Assembly (NCBI RefSeq): GCF_000013025.1
Contig: NC_008358.1
Span: forward strand, 682,001-746,000
Direction of reading: 5' to 3'
DNA: 64,000 nt
Source: Hyphomonas neptunium ATCC 15444
GTDB lineage: Bacteria > Pseudomonadota > Alphaproteobacteria > Caulobacterales > Hyphomonadaceae
Position numbers and translations under genes: made by a program. The notes under the pieces are model-generated. The model was given only the letters and a program-made list of their open reading frames with translations. It was not told the origin of the DNA and searched no databases. Each line of letters begins with the position of its first letter. Position 1 is the stretch's first letter. Shown here one piece after another: positions 8,350-18,326 of the stretch.

Positions 8350-9237
8350 ATGTCTGCCCCAAAAGCCCACCCCAAGCCCAATTCCTTTCAGGACCTGATC
8401 CTGACCCTGCAGGCCTATTGGGGCGCCCAGGGCTGCGCGATCCTTCAGCCCTATGACATGGAAGTCGGCGCCGGCACGCTCCACCCCGCCACTGTCCTGC
8501 GCGCGCTCGGCCCGAAGAACTGGCGCGCCGCCTATGTTCAGCCCTCGCGCCGCCCCAAGGATGGCCGCTATGGCGAAAACCCCAACCGGCTTGGCCACTA
8601 TTACCAGTATCAGGTCATCCTGAAGCCCAACCCGGCCAATCTGCAGGACCTCTATCTCGAAAGCCTCTACCGCATCGGCATCGACCCCACGGTTCACGAC
8701 ATCCGCTTCGTCGAAGACGACTGGGAAAACCCCACGGTCGGCGCCTGGGGCCTTGGCTGGGAAGTCTGGTGCGACGGGATGGAAGTCTCCCAATATACCT
8801 ATTTCCAGCAGGTCGGCGGCCTCGACGTGTTCCCGGTCTCCGGCGAGCTGACCTATGGCCTAGAACGCCTCGCCATGTACGTCTTCGGCGTCGATAACGT
8901 CTACGATCTGCCCTTCAACGACCCCGCCAGCGAAGTGCCGCTCACCTATGGTGACGTGTTCCTCGAAAACGAACGCCAGCAGAGCGCGTTCAATTTCGAG
9001 CATTCCGATGTCGAGATGCTGAAACGCTGGTTCGCCGATTGCGAAAACCAGTCAAACGCCCTGCGCGAAGCCGGCAAACCGTTGCCGGCCTACGACTACG
9101 CCCTGAAAGCCTCGCACACCTTCAACCTGATCGACGCCCGCGGCGCCATCAGCCCCACCGAGCGCCAGGCCTATATCGGACGGGTGCGGGATCTGGCGCG
9201 GGGCGCGGCCGCCCAATGGGCCGAGCAGCAGGCCTGA
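8350..9237 (+). CDS. glyQ: Glycyl-tRNA synthetase alpha subunit
   Basis: This is the catalytic subunit of the bacterial heterotetrameric (alpha2beta2) GlyRS, which charges tRNA-Gly. The 295-residue product carries the family N-terminus ([20 protein letters not shown]), class II synthetase blocks ([18 protein letters not shown]) and the conserved [20 protein letters not shown] region. Its length is normal. The partner glyS lies downstream but is separated by a 522-base lipoprotein gene, so the usual direct glyQ-glyS junction is interrupted. Confidence 0.97.
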   Translation: MSAPKAHPKPNSFQDLILTLQAYWGAQGCAILQPYDMEVGAGTLHPATVLRALGPKNWRAAYVQPSRRPKDGRYGENPNRLGHYYQYQVILKPNPANLQDLYLESLYRIGIDPTVHDIRFVEDDWENPTVGAWGLGWEVWCDGMEVSQYTYFQQVGGLDVFPVSGELTYGLERLAMYVFGVDNVYDLPFNDPASEVPLTYGDVFLENERQQSAFNFEHSDVEMLKRWFADCENQSNALREAGKPLPAYDYALKASHTFNLIDARGAISPTERQAYIGRVRDLARGAAAQWAEQQA

Positions 9238-9317
9238 ACGTCGCAGTCAGCCTATTCACAGCTTACCTGTGAACGTATCGGCCTCCGGCGCGTTGGTGCG
9301 GGCCATAGGAGGCTGCA

Positions 9318-9839
9318 ATGAAATCTCTTTCCGTCCTGTCTGCGCTCTTGCTCCCCGCCATTCTTGGCGCGTGCAATCCCGCTCCAAACGCCCCTGAGCC
9401 CATCGTCCCACCCCCGCATGTGCCCGAGGTGTCCGGTTCTGCCACCGCAGACGACGTGCCCGCCCCGCCCGCTGCCGACAGCACGCTCAGCCTCACCACG
9501 TTTGAGCCCACAACCGTGGAAATCTATTGCAGCTTCCACCGGCCCAGCCAGGACGGCGTTCTGGGTGAGCGCCTCTTCATCACCGAAATTGCCGGCGTAC
9601 CGGCCCCCGCCGCCATCGGCCTTGAAGGCGAGCCTGTCACGCTCAAGGAAGTCTCCAAGACCGAAGCGGACGGCGCGGAGATCTGGACCTATCGCAATGA
9701 CGAGCGCCCCGTTGAAATCGAGCTGCGTCTGAAGGAGGTCGAGCAAGGCATGGAATACCGCAATTATACCGGCACCATCCGCATCTCCGACCCCGTAGAC
9801 GCCAGCGCGATCAACATCGAAGGCAGCTGCGGGGTCTGA
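9318..9839 (+). CDS. Predicted lipoprotein between glyQ and glyS
   Basis: The 173-residue product begins with a lipoprotein signal (MKSLSVLSALLLPAILGAC), then a proline-rich linker at about 22-55 (APEPIVPPPHVPEV), then a beta-rich domain containing EIYCSFHRP and ending in EGSCGV, which may form a disulfide. I do not recognise a family. AGGAGG lies 6 bases before the ATG, which supports the start. Its position inside the glyQ-glyS transcription unit probably ties its expression to the synthetase; a functional link is not implied. Confidence 0.8.
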   Translation: MKSLSVLSALLLPAILGACNPAPNAPEPIVPPPHVPEVSGSATADDVPAPPAADSTLSLTTFEPTTVEIYCSFHRPSQDGVLGERLFITEIAGVPAPAAIGLEGEPVTLKEVSKTEADGAEIWTYRNDERPVEIELRLKEVEQGMEYRNYTGTIRISDPVDASAINIEGSCGV

Positions 9840-9933
9840 CCCCCGCTGCGCAATCCATAGACCCGCCCGCTTGACCCCGGCGCCCGTAGCTGTAAGCCGT
9901 GCCCACCCCTAATTCCGGCGACTGACAGGGCCT

Positions 9934-12054
9934 ATGGCTGACCTTCTGATCGAACTTTTCTCCGAAGAAATCCCCGCGCGCATGCAGGCGAAGGCGGAGG
10001 CGGACCTTCTGGCGGCCCTCACGGGCAAGCTGAAAGAGGCGGGCCTCGCCTGGAAGACCGCCTTTGCCGTCTCCGGCCCGCGCCGCCTCACGGCGGTGGT
10101 CGAAGGGCTCGACGCGCGCTCGGCGGATGTGCGCGAAGAGAAGAAAGGCCCCAAGGTCGGCGCGCCCGAGCAGGCCATCGCCGGCTTCCTGCGCGGGGCG
10201 GGCCTCACTGACATCAGCGAGGCCTCCGTCGTCTCCGACCCCAAGAAAGGCGACTTCTACGTTGCCTATTCCACCGTGCCGGGCCGCGACGCGAAAGACG
10301 TGATCGCGGAAGCTGTGCCTGCCATCATCCGCGATTTCCACTGGCCCAAATCCATGCGCTGGGGCACCGGAGAGCTGCGTTGGGTGCGCCCGCTGCAACG
10401 CATTGTCTGCGTGCTCGATGGCGCCGTTGTGCCGTTTGAAGTGGGCGGCATTACCAGCGGCAACGAAACCGAAGGCCACCGTGTCCATGGCCGTGGTCCG
10501 TACACGGTCACTGGGTGGGCAGATTACAAATCCCAACTCGAAGGGCAGGGGCATGTCGTCCTCTCCCGCGATGATCGCCGCGCCGCCATCCTGGGCGGCA
10601 TCGAAAAAGCCTGCGCCAAAGCGGGTCTGCAATGGATCGAAGACAAGGGCCTTCTGGAAGAGGTCACCGGCCTCGCCGAATGGCCCGTGGTCGTCCTTGG
10701 ACAGATGGACCCGGACTTCCTCGATCTGCCGCCTGAAGTCATCACGCTGTCGATGCGCACCCACCAGAAATACTTCGCCGCAACGCACGCGAAGACGGGC
10801 AAGCTCGCGCCAAACTTCATCCTCGTCGCCAACATCGCCGCCACCGATGGCGGCGCAAAGATCGCCGAGGGTAACGCCCGCGTCCTCTCGGCCCGCCTCT
10901 CAGACGCCCGCTTCTTCTGGGAAAAGGACAAGGCCACACCGCTCGAAGTGATGGGCGAAAAACTCAAGACCATCGCCTTCAAGGAAGAGCTTGGCAGCCT
11001 CGGCGACAAGGTAGAGCGCGTCGCCGCACTCGCCCGCGAACTCGCGCCTGCCGTGGGCGCTGACCCCGGTCTTGCCGAACGCGCCGCGCGCCTCGCCAAG
11101 GCTGACCTCGTCTCCGAAATGGTCGGTGAGTTCCCCGAACTTCAGGGCGTCATGGGTCGCTACTACGCGCTCGCCGTCGGCGAAGACGCCCGCGTCGCCG
11201 ACGCCATCCGCGACCATTACAAACCCCAGGGCCCCAGCGACTCCGTCCCCACAGACCCGGTATCCATCGCCGTCGCGCTGGCTGACAAACTCGACACACT
11301 CGTCGGCTTCTGGGCGATTGATGAGAAGCCAACCGGCTCGAAAGACCCGTTCGCGTTGCGCCGCGCGGCGCTAGGCGTGGTCCGCATCAATTTGGAGAAT
11401 GGTGTGAGACTGAAATTGTCTAACGCTATTCTTAAAGCTCCGCTTGCAGTGAGGCCTGTAGTGAAGGGCGGGCAGTCAGATAGCGTGCGTTCGGCCGCCT
11501 CTAAAGCAATTGATGCTCTGATTGATCCGACTCTCCTCTCCTTCTTCGCAGACCGCCTCAAACAAGTCCTCCGCGACCAGGGAAAACGCCACGACCTGAT
11601 CGATGCCGTCTTCGCCCTCGGCGAGGATGACCTCGTCCTCATCGTCAAGCGCGTCGAGGCCCTCGCCGCCTTCCTCGCCACCGAGGACGGGGCAACGCTG
11701 CTGGCGGGCTATCGCCGCGCCGCCAACATCCTCAAGGCCGAAGAGAAGAAAGGCGCGCTGCCCGATGGCCTCAGCGTCGATCCCGCCCTCATCGCCAAAG
11801 GCCCCGCCGCCGAGCAGGCCCTCTGGGCGTCCCTGAATGAGACGACCGCCGCCCTTGAAGCGCCCCTGAAGACCGAAGACTTCGCCGGCGCCATGACGGC
11901 CCTTGCCGGCCTGCGCGCCCCGGTCGATGCCTTCTTCGAGGATGTGCTGGTCAATGATTCGGATGCCAAAGTGCGCGAAAACCGGCTCGCCCTGCTGATC
12001 GCGGTGCGCGGCGCCCTTCACAAGGTCGCCGATTTCTCGAGAATTGAGGGCTAA
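9934..12054 (+). CDS. glyS: Glycyl-tRNA synthetase beta subunit
   Basis: The 706-residue beta subunit of alpha2beta2 GlyRS binds tRNA-Gly and completes the charging enzyme with GlyQ. The N-terminus ([17 protein letters not shown]) and internal blocks ([75 protein letters not shown]) are all diagnostic. Near 11385-11530 the codon choice and base composition shift noticeably (AAATTG, TCTAAC, ATTCTTAAA) in a stretch that corresponds to a variable region of the family. No frame break is seen. Confidence 0.97.
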   Translation: MADLLIELFSEEIPARMQAKAEADLLAALTGKLKEAGLAWKTAFAVSGPRRLTAVVEGLDARSADVREEKKGPKVGAPEQAIAGFLRGAGLTDISEASVVSDPKKGDFYVAYSTVPGRDAKDVIAEAVPAIIRDFHWPKSMRWGTGELRWVRPLQRIVCVLDGAVVPFEVGGITSGNETEGHRVHGRGPYTVTGWADYKSQLEGQGHVVLSRDDRRAAILGGIEKACAKAGLQWIEDKGLLEEVTGLAEWPVVVLGQMDPDFLDLPPEVITLSMRTHQKYFAATHAKTGKLAPNFILVANIAATDGGAKIAEGNARVLSARLSDARFFWEKDKATPLEVMGEKLKTIAFKEELGSLGDKVERVAALARELAPAVGADPGLAERAARLAKADLVSEMVGEFPELQGVMGRYYALAVGEDARVADAIRDHYKPQGPSDSVPTDPVSIAVALADKLDTLVGFWAIDEKPTGSKDPFALRRAALGVVRINLENGVRLKLSNAILKAPLAVRPVVKGGQSDSVRSAASKAIDALIDPTLLSFFADRLKQVLRDQGKRHDLIDAVFALGEDDLVLIVKRVEALAAFLATEDGATLLAGYRRAANILKAEEKKGALPDGLSVDPALIAKGPAAEQALWASLNETTAALEAPLKTEDFAGAMTALAGLRAPVDAFFEDVLVNDSDAKVRENRLALLIAVRGALHKVADFSRIEG

Positions 12055-12205
12055 AGACGGCGCGGCAACCTTGTCACCTTGCGTCAGGGCGCCCCATGAC
12101 GTTTGCATGACTGGCAATTGCCTCGCGGTTGCAGCATAGGACTTGCAAGCTGGCCGCAAGGTCAGGTGGCCGGAAGATCAAAGTTGAACACGGGGAACGC
12201 TTCGT

Positions 12206-14923
12206 ATGGGCAACGCCGCAGTAAAAAACGCTGACGAAACATGGGTCTACGCTTTCGGAGGCGGAACCTCGGATGGCGATGCCTCGATGCGCAACCTCCT
12301 GGGGGGCAAAGGCGCCAACCTTGCCGAAATGGCAAAGCTCGGCCTGCCTGTGCCGCCCGGCTTCACGATTTCGACCGCTGTCTGCGTCGCTTACTATGAT
12401 ACCGGCCGGGTTTATCCCGCCACGCTCGACGCGCAGGTCTCTGACGCGCTGGCCGCGCTGGAAGGCAAAACCGGCAAGGGTTTCGGCGATCCGGAAAACC
12501 CGCTCCTCGTCTCGGTCCGCTCGGGCGCCCGCGCCTCGATGCCCGGTATGATGGACACGGTTCTGAACCTCGGCCTCAACGAAGCTGTCGCCGCCGGCCT
12601 CGCCGGCAAGGCAGGCGACCGTTTCGCCTATGACAGCTACCGCCGTTTCATCCAGATGTATTCCAACGTCGTCCTCGGCATGGGCCATGACGAGTTCGAA
12701 CACATCCTCGACGACTATAAGGAGCGCGAAGGTCTCGACCTCGATACCGAGTTGACCGCCGACAACTGGAAACAGGTCATCGTGCGCTACAAGGAAGCCG
12801 TCCAGAAGGAACTGGGCCGCCCGTTCCCCGAAGATCCGCGCGAACAGCTCTGGGGCGCCATCTCGGCAGTGTTCGACTCCTGGATGTCCGACCGCGCGAT
12901 CATCTATCGCAAGCTCAACGACATTCCCGCCAACTGGGGCACGGCCGTCAACGTCCAGTCCATGGTGTTCGGCAATCTGGGCGACACGTCTGCCACCGGC
13001 GTTGCCTTCACGCGTGACCCGTCAAACGGCTCGCCGATCTTCTATGGCGAATACCTGATCAACGCCCAGGGCGAAGATGTCGTCGCCGGCATCCGCACGC
13101 CTGCGCCCATCTCGCGCGAGCGCGCCAATACGCTCGGCTCGTCGGACGCCCCGCTCGAAGAGGCCATGCCGCCGGTCTACAAACAGCTGGTCGACGTCGC
13201 CAACACGCTGGAGCGTCACTACAAGGATATGCAGGACATCGAGTTCACCGTCGAAGACGGCACGCTCTACATGCTGCAGACCCGCAACGGCAAACGCACC
13301 GCCGCCGCCGCTGTGAAGATTGCGGTCGATATGGTCCGCGAAGGTCTGATCACGGAAGAAGAGGCGCTGCTGCGCATCGACCCCACCGCGCTCGACCAGC
13401 TTCTCCACCCGCGCATCCCCAGCGATGACGAGAACAAGAAAGCTGGAAACGCCGCCTATGACGTCGCCTTCAAAGGCCTTCCCGCCAGCCCCGGCGCGGC
13501 TGTCGGCCGCGTTGTGTTCGATTCCGAAGAAGCCTTCGCCCTTGCCGCAAAAGGGGAGGACGTGATCCTCGTCCGTGTCGAGACGAGCCCGGATGACATC
13601 AAGGGCATGCATGCGGCCCGCGCCATCGTCACCGCCCGCGGCGGCATGACCAGCCACGCCGCCGTTGTCGCGCGCGGCATGGGCCGTCCCTGCGTCTGCG
13701 GCGCGTCGGACCTGCGCATCAACACCGCCAAAGGCGAATTCACCGCCCGTGGCCGCACCTTCAAGAAGGGCGACATGATCACCGTTGACGGCGTCAATGG
13801 CCGCGTCATTGCCGGGGCCGTTTCGCTGATCAATCCCGACCTCTCCGGCGATTTCGGTGAGTTCATGGGCTGGGCCGACAAGCGCCGCACCCTGAAGGTT
13901 CGCGCCAATGCCGAAACCCCGCTCGACACGCGCACCGCCGTCGAGTTCGGCGCTGAAGGCGTCGGCCTCTGCCGCACCGAGCATATGTTCTTCGACGAGG
14001 AACGCATCCCCGCCGTGCGCACGATGATCCTCTCCAATGACGAAACCGGTCGCCGCGAGGCGCTCGCCAAGCTGCTCCCGATGCAGCGTTCCGACTTTGA
14101 AGAAATCTTCCGCATCCTCGGCGATCGCCCGGCGACCATCCGCCTGCTCGATCCGCCGCTGCACGAATTCCTGCCCCACACCGATGAAGACATCGCCGGC
14201 GTCGCCAAGGCTTCGGGCCTGAGCGCCGAGGAACTGCGCCGCCGCGCCGCTGACCTGCACGAATCCAACCCCATGCTCGGCCACCGGGGCTGCCGCCTCG
14301 GCATCACCTATCCTGAAATCTACGAGATGCAGGCCCGCGCCATCTTTGAAGCGGCGGTCAACATCTTCAAGGAAGGCAAGCTGAAGCCCGTTCCCGAGGT
14401 GATGATCCCGCTGGTCGCCACCCACCGCGAACTCGACATCCTGAAAAAGCTCGTCGACGAAACCGCCCAGAAAGTGTTCGCCGAAACCGGTGTCACGCTC
14501 GACTATATGGTCGGCACGATGATCGAGCTGCCCCGCGCGGCTCTCGCGGCAGGGGAAATTGCCCAGGCCGCCGAATTCTTCTCCTTCGGCACGAACGATC
14601 TCACCCAGACAACCCTCGGAATTTCCCGCGATGACGCCGGCAAATTCCTCCCGATCTATTCGGAAAAGGGCATCTATGAGAAAGACCCGTTCGTAACACT
14701 TGACCAGGAAGGTGTGGGCGAACTCGTTAAGATTGCGGCCGAGCGCGGGCGCAAAACCCGCCCCGACATCAAGCTCGGAATCTGTGGTGAACACGGGGGA
14801 GACCCGGCTTCGGTGGAATTCTGTCACCGCGCCGGTCTCGATTACGTTTCCTGCTCGCCCTACCGGGTGCCGATTGCCCGTCTCGCAGCGGCACAAGCCG
14901 CCATCCGCGGAGCGAAGAAGTAG
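12206..14923 (+). CDS. ppdK: Pyruvate, phosphate dikinase
   Basis: PPDK interconverts pyruvate, ATP and phosphate with phosphoenolpyruvate, AMP and pyrophosphate. The 905-residue protein has the N-terminal nucleotide-binding domain (LLGGKGANLAEMAKLGLPVPPGF), the swivelling phosphohistidine domain with TSH (His484 in GGMTSHAAVVARGMG) and the C-terminal PEP/pyruvate barrel with catalytic Cys860 (GICGEHGGDP). Its length is normal for bacterial PPDK. It is separated from glyS by about 150 bases and is followed by a strong intrinsic terminator, so it probably ends this rightward transcription block. The route allows PEP formation from pyruvate for gluconeogenesis. Confidence 0.97.
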   Translation: MGNAAVKNADETWVYAFGGGTSDGDASMRNLLGGKGANLAEMAKLGLPVPPGFTISTAVCVAYYDTGRVYPATLDAQVSDALAALEGKTGKGFGDPENPLLVSVRSGARASMPGMMDTVLNLGLNEAVAAGLAGKAGDRFAYDSYRRFIQMYSNVVLGMGHDEFEHILDDYKEREGLDLDTELTADNWKQVIVRYKEAVQKELGRPFPEDPREQLWGAISAVFDSWMSDRAIIYRKLNDIPANWGTAVNVQSMVFGNLGDTSATGVAFTRDPSNGSPIFYGEYLINAQGEDVVAGIRTPAPISRERANTLGSSDAPLEEAMPPVYKQLVDVANTLERHYKDMQDIEFTVEDGTLYMLQTRNGKRTAAAAVKIAVDMVREGLITEEEALLRIDPTALDQLLHPRIPSDDENKKAGNAAYDVAFKGLPASPGAAVGRVVFDSEEAFALAAKGEDVILVRVETSPDDIKGMHAARAIVTARGGMTSHAAVVARGMGRPCVCGASDLRINTAKGEFTARGRTFKKGDMITVDGVNGRVIAGAVSLINPDLSGDFGEFMGWADKRRTLKVRANAETPLDTRTAVEFGAEGVGLCRTEHMFFDEERIPAVRTMILSNDETGRREALAKLLPMQRSDFEEIFRILGDRPATIRLLDPPLHEFLPHTDEDIAGVAKASGLSAEELRRRAADLHESNPMLGHRGCRLGITYPEIYEMQARAIFEAAVNIFKEGKLKPVPEVMIPLVATHRELDILKKLVDETAQKVFAETGVTLDYMVGTMIELPRAALAAGEIAQAAEFFSFGTNDLTQTTLGISRDDAGKFLPIYSEKGIYEKDPFVTLDQEGVGELVKIAAERGRKTRPDIKLGICGEHGGDPASVEFCHRAGLDYVSCSPYRVPIARLAAAQAAIRGAKK

Positions 14924-15006
14924 CGGATTTCGGGCAGTTGAGGCGCAAAACCCGCCGCCCTTGAACGTTGCATTTGTGCAACAACTTGACAGGAAGATTC
15001 TAACCA

Positions 15007-15033
15007 ACGGGACCGCGCGCGGTCCCGTTTTTC
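15007..15033 (+). terminator. Intrinsic terminator after ppdK
   Basis: A perfect GC-rich palindrome (ACGGGACCGC / GCGGTCCCGT, 15007-15028) runs into five T residues. It lies 84 bases after the ppdK stop and is the strongest rho-independent signal in this part of the window. Confidence 0.85.
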
Positions 15034-15289
15034 TGTTATTTTTCAGATAATTACACCCATATATTCGTGCGTCGCGCGAATCGCCGGATTCGGCTCGGTT
15101 CCCAGGCTTTCTGAATTGTCACTCAGGAAACTGGCTGAAATATTGCTAGATAGTTGCGGGTGGGCCAAGTCCCTCCAGTCCCTCCGGGGTCTGGCCGGGT
15201 ACGTTCGGCCTCTACAAACAGATAAATCTCGGACTCTCCGGGGCATCAGGCAGAACCATAACTGCCAGCCGGGGAACAGAGGAGTGGTG
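15034..15289 (+). promoter_or_regulatory. Leader and promoter region of the cell-wall hydrolase gene
   Basis: Between the ppdK terminator and the next start lie about 256 bases with a lower-GC left half (to about 15160), as expected for a promoter. An open frame extends back to 15116, but it lacks hydrolase features and a ribosome site, so it is treated as leader. No other gene or confident operator was seen. Confidence 0.4.
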
Positions 15290-16519
15290 ATGTTAAGGTT
15301 TCTTAAACCAGGCCGGGCCAGTGTATTCCGGGTTAATGGGCTGCGTGAAAAGCTCACACGGTGGTGGCTTGGAATGACTGATCAGGAACAGAGAGACGTG
15401 TTCATTCGCGGCGGCATGATTGCCGTTGTCGCGGTTACGGCGTCCGTGTCCCTTCCGGCGATCGCAGAACAACAGGCCGGCCTGCGCGCCGACGCGGAAT
15501 TCCGCGCCGAAGCCGAGCGGCTCGCCCTTTATGAAGATGGCGGCCTCGCCGTCCGCACCGCCAGCCACACGCCGTCCCTGATGGACTCGCCCTGGCTGCG
15601 TACCGTCGAATACACCCTGAAGCGCGACATCGACTCCTCGATGAGCCGCTATGCCATGCGCGACCGCGATGGCGCCGCACTCGCCTCCCTCGCGTCTTTC
15701 CGCCCCGAGCAGATCCAGCGCGCCGAGACCATCGATGCCGAGCTGATGTGCATGGCGCAGGCCGTCTATTACGAATCGGCCTGGGAACCCCTCAACGGCC
15801 AGCTCGCCGTTGCCGAAGTCATTTCCAACCGCGTCCGCGACCACCGCTACCCGGACAGTGTCTGCGGCGTGGTCTTCCAGGGCGCGACCCGCACCACCGG
15901 CTGCCAGTTCACCTTCACCTGTGACGGGTCGATGGACCGCAACAAGCCGGCCGGCGAAGCCTGGGAGCGTGCCCAGCGTATTGCCGCCCATGTGCTGATG
16001 GACCTCAATGAGGACCGCACCGGCGGCGCCACCCATTATCACGCTACCTATGTCGATCCGGTCTGGAATTCGGGCCTGGTCAAGACAGAGCAGGTTGGCC
16101 TGCACATCTTCTACCGTTTCCCCCGCGGCGCCGAATGGGCCAGCGTGGAGCGCAACTTTGAAGCCCGCAAGCGCCAGACCGAGCTGCGCCTGGCTGAGCT
16201 GGATGCCACGAAGGAAGCCGACATGGCCGCCCTCGACGAAGGCCTCCTCTTCGCAGACGCCTCCACCGCAGCAGACGATGGCTATTACACGATCACGCCG
16301 ACCGTCGCGCCCGCCGGTGTCACCACCTCCACCCGCACGGTCTCGACCCCGGCCCCGCGCCTGATGTCCATCCAGACCGTGAAGAAGGCCCCCGAGGTCG
16401 CGCCCGTCCAGGCAGACGTCGCGCCGCAAGCCGAAGCTGTCGAGGCCGTTCCCGAGCCCGTCGTGGTAGACGAATACCTCGCCCGCCAGCTCGAAGCCGC
16501 CCGCGCCGCCGCCGAGTAA
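15290..16519 (+). CDS. SleB-type cell wall hydrolase (Hydrolase_2)
   Basis: The 409-residue product has a basic N-terminus, one hydrophobic segment at about 42-58, a spacer, then a Hydrolase_2/SleB domain at about 150-260 (ELMCMAQAVYYESAWEP, EVISNRVRD, CGVVFQG, CQFTF). The glutamate at about 162 in YYES is the expected catalytic acid of this lytic transglycosylase-like fold. The C-terminal part is Ala/Pro/Val-rich and probably flexible. It likely cuts peptidoglycan during growth or division. The start at 15290 follows AGAGGAG at about 15278-15284. A strong terminator follows. Confidence 0.85.
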   Translation: MLRFLKPGRASVFRVNGLREKLTRWWLGMTDQEQRDVFIRGGMIAVVAVTASVSLPAIAEQQAGLRADAEFRAEAERLALYEDGGLAVRTASHTPSLMDSPWLRTVEYTLKRDIDSSMSRYAMRDRDGAALASLASFRPEQIQRAETIDAELMCMAQAVYYESAWEPLNGQLAVAEVISNRVRDHRYPDSVCGVVFQGATRTTGCQFTFTCDGSMDRNKPAGEAWERAQRIAAHVLMDLNEDRTGGATHYHATYVDPVWNSGLVKTEQVGLHIFYRFPRGAEWASVERNFEARKRQTELRLAELDATKEADMAALDEGLLFADASTAADDGYYTITPTVAPAGVTTSTRTVSTPAPRLMSIQTVKKAPEVAPVQADVAPQAEAVEAVPEPVVVDEYLARQLEAARAAAE

Positions 16520-16545
16520 GCGCCAGGTCACGGTTCAAAAATTTC

Positions 16546-16579
16546 AAGGCCGCTGATGAAACGCATCAGCGGCCTTTTT
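16546..16579 (+). terminator. Intrinsic terminator after the SleB-type hydrolase
   Basis: A 13-bp stem (AAGGCCGCTGATG / CATCAGCGGCCTT) with a 5-base loop is followed by TTTTTG. The A residues on the left side are too few for an equally strong terminator in the other direction, although it also faces the end of the SDR gene at 16604. Confidence 0.85.
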
Positions 16580-16603
16580 GTTTCCCTCAATTGACCTGCC
16601 AGC

Positions 16604-17413
16604 CTAATCCCGCGCGGGCACGTTCTTGCGGATCGCCTTGCGCACCACGCCCGGCAGCCAGCGCGTCATGAAGCGCGCCCGGTCGGCCTCTGCGCCCACC
16701 ATGTAATAGATGTCATCGCCGTGCACGGCGTCCCACACCTTCTCGGCAGCCATCGACACGGGATAAACCTTCGCGCCATTCGCTTTCATCTGATCGGACA
16801 TCTTCTCATTGGCGCCGGCCGTCTTGCCCATCTCCAGGATCGGCGTGTCGACAAACCACGGCATCAGCGTGGTGACCCGAATGCCCAGATCCCGGAATTC
16901 TGCGTCGAGCGCCTCGGTCAGCCCCCGCACGGCCCATTTGGAGGCCGAATAAACCGAAAGCTGAGGCGCCCCGACAATCCCGGCGGACGAGGCCGTATTC
17001 ACGATCCGCGCGCCCGGCGTGGCCTTCAGCAAGGGCAGGGCGGCATAGACCCCGTTCACCACGCCCTTCACATTGATGTCGATGATGAGGTCGGCCTCTT
17101 CGGCGGGGATCTCTTCAAACCAGCCATGGCGCCCGATGCCGGCATTGTTGAAAAGGGCGTTCATCTTGCCGCCGGTTGCGGCGCTGAAGCCGTCCATGGC
17201 GGCGGCCCAGTCGGCCCGCCTGGTCACATCCAGTTTTGCGACATGGCAATTCTCCGCGCCGATCTCACCGGCAACGGCCTTCAGCCCCATCTCGTTGACG
17301 TCATAGAGCCCGCAGAACCAGCCCTTCCGCGCAAAATGGCGCGCCGTTTCTGCGCCGATGCCCGAGGCGGCTCCCGTGATGAAAATCGCCTTGCGGCCGT
17401 TTGCGCCTGCCAT
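16604..17413 (-). CDS. SDR-family oxidoreductase
   Basis: A 269-residue short-chain dehydrogenase/reductase using NAD(P). The Rossmann motif is ITGAASGIGAETA near the N-terminus, NNAGIG follows strand 4, and the catalytic YSASK lies around residue 155 after a Ser-containing strand (IVNTASSAG). The substrate cannot be predicted. The C-terminal segment is basic (RWLPGVVRKAIRKN). It lies downstream of nadC on the same strand but with a 55-base gap, so it may or may not belong to the NAD transcript. Confidence 0.85.
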   Translation of the reverse strand: MAGANGRKAIFITGAASGIGAETARHFARKGWFCGLYDVNEMGLKAVAGEIGAENCHVAKLDVTRRADWAAAMDGFSAATGGKMNALFNNAGIGRHGWFEEIPAEEADLIIDINVKGVVNGVYAALPLLKATPGARIVNTASSAGIVGAPQLSVYSASKWAVRGLTEALDAEFRDLGIRVTTLMPWFVDTPILEMGKTAGANEKMSDQMKANGAKVYPVSMAAEKVWDAVHGDDIYYMVGAEADRARFMTRWLPGVVRKAIRKNVPARD

Positions 17414-17468
17414 GTTTTCCTCCGCCAGTATCTTTCACTGACTGTGTCAGCGTCTCTGGCAGAGACTG

Positions 17469-18326
17469 TCAGACCACATCGAGGCCAAGGTCAAGATTGG
17501 GCGCCGAATGGGTCAGCGCGCCCGAGGAAATGAAGTCCACCCCCGTCTCAGCAATTGCCGCTACGGAAGTCAGCGTCACCCCGCCCGAGGCTTCGAGCGG
17601 CACGCGCCCGCCGGTAATGGTGACCGCTTCGCGCAATTGCTCCAGGCTCATATTGTCCAGAAGGATCGCATGCGGACCATATTTCAGCGCTTCTTCAAGC
17701 TGGGCCAGCGTATCCACCTCAATTTCGATCATCCGCAGATGCCCGGCATAGGCTTTCGCCCGCTCCAGCGTAGCTTCAATCGACCCGCCGCAGGCGGCAA
17801 TGTGATTGTCCTTGATCAGGATCGCGTCATCCAGCCCATAGCGGTGCGACGTTCCCCCGCCACAGCGGACCGCCCGCTTCTCCAGCGCCCGGTGCCCCGG
17901 CGTTGTCTTCCGGGTGCAGACGATGCGTGTTTTCGTGTGGGCCACCGCGTCCACATACTGCCGCGTCAGGCTCGCGACGCCCGAAAGCCGCCCCAGAAAG
18001 TTCAGCATCGTGCGCTCCGCCGTCAGGATCGACCGCGCCGATCCCGAAAGCCGCGCCACCACATCGCCGGGCGTCAGCGCGCTGCCATCGGGCTTTTCGA
18101 TTTCCAGCTTCAGTGCCGGGTCCACAAGGCTTGCCGAATAGGCCGCCACGTCCAGCCCCGCAATCACGCCGGGCTTGCGCGCGGCGATCACCACCGAAAG
18201 CTGTGTCTCCGGCGGAATGGTAGCGTCAGTCGTCAGGTCGCCCGCCCGGCCCAGATCCTCGGCCAGCGCCAGGCGGACAATCGGATCAAGGATGATCGGG
18301 GAAAGCGGGGGAATATAGGTCGTCAT
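17469..18326 (-). CDS. nadC: Nicotinate-nucleotide pyrophosphorylase (carboxylating)
   Basis: NadC converts quinolinate and PRPP to nicotinate mononucleotide, the third step of de novo NAD synthesis. The 285-residue product has the expected blocks: EDLGRAGDLTTDA, TERTMLNFLGRLSGVA, CTRKTTPGHRALEK, GGGTSHRYGLDD and ILIKDNH, with Arg and Lys residues that bind quinolinate. Its start overlaps the nadB stop by 4 bases. It is the last gene of the nadA to nadC cluster. Confidence 0.96.
   Translation of the reverse strand: MTTYIPPLSPIILDPIVRLALAEDLGRAGDLTTDATIPPETQLSVVIAARKPGVIAGLDVAAYSASLVDPALKLEIEKPDGSALTPGDVVARLSGSARSILTAERTMLNFLGRLSGVASLTRQYVDAVAHTKTRIVCTRKTTPGHRALEKRAVRCGGGTSHRYGLDDAILIKDNHIAACGGSIEATLERAKAYAGHLRMIEIEVDTLAQLEEALKYGPHAILLDNMSLEQLREAVTITGGRVPLEASGGVTLTSVAAIAETGVDFISSGALTHSAPNLDLGLDVV

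Noticed and set aside
13022-15007. A 661-codon minus-strand open frame across ppdK
   Set aside because: It is antisense to a canonical PPDK with intact catalytic His484 and Cys860, so it is a composition artefact.
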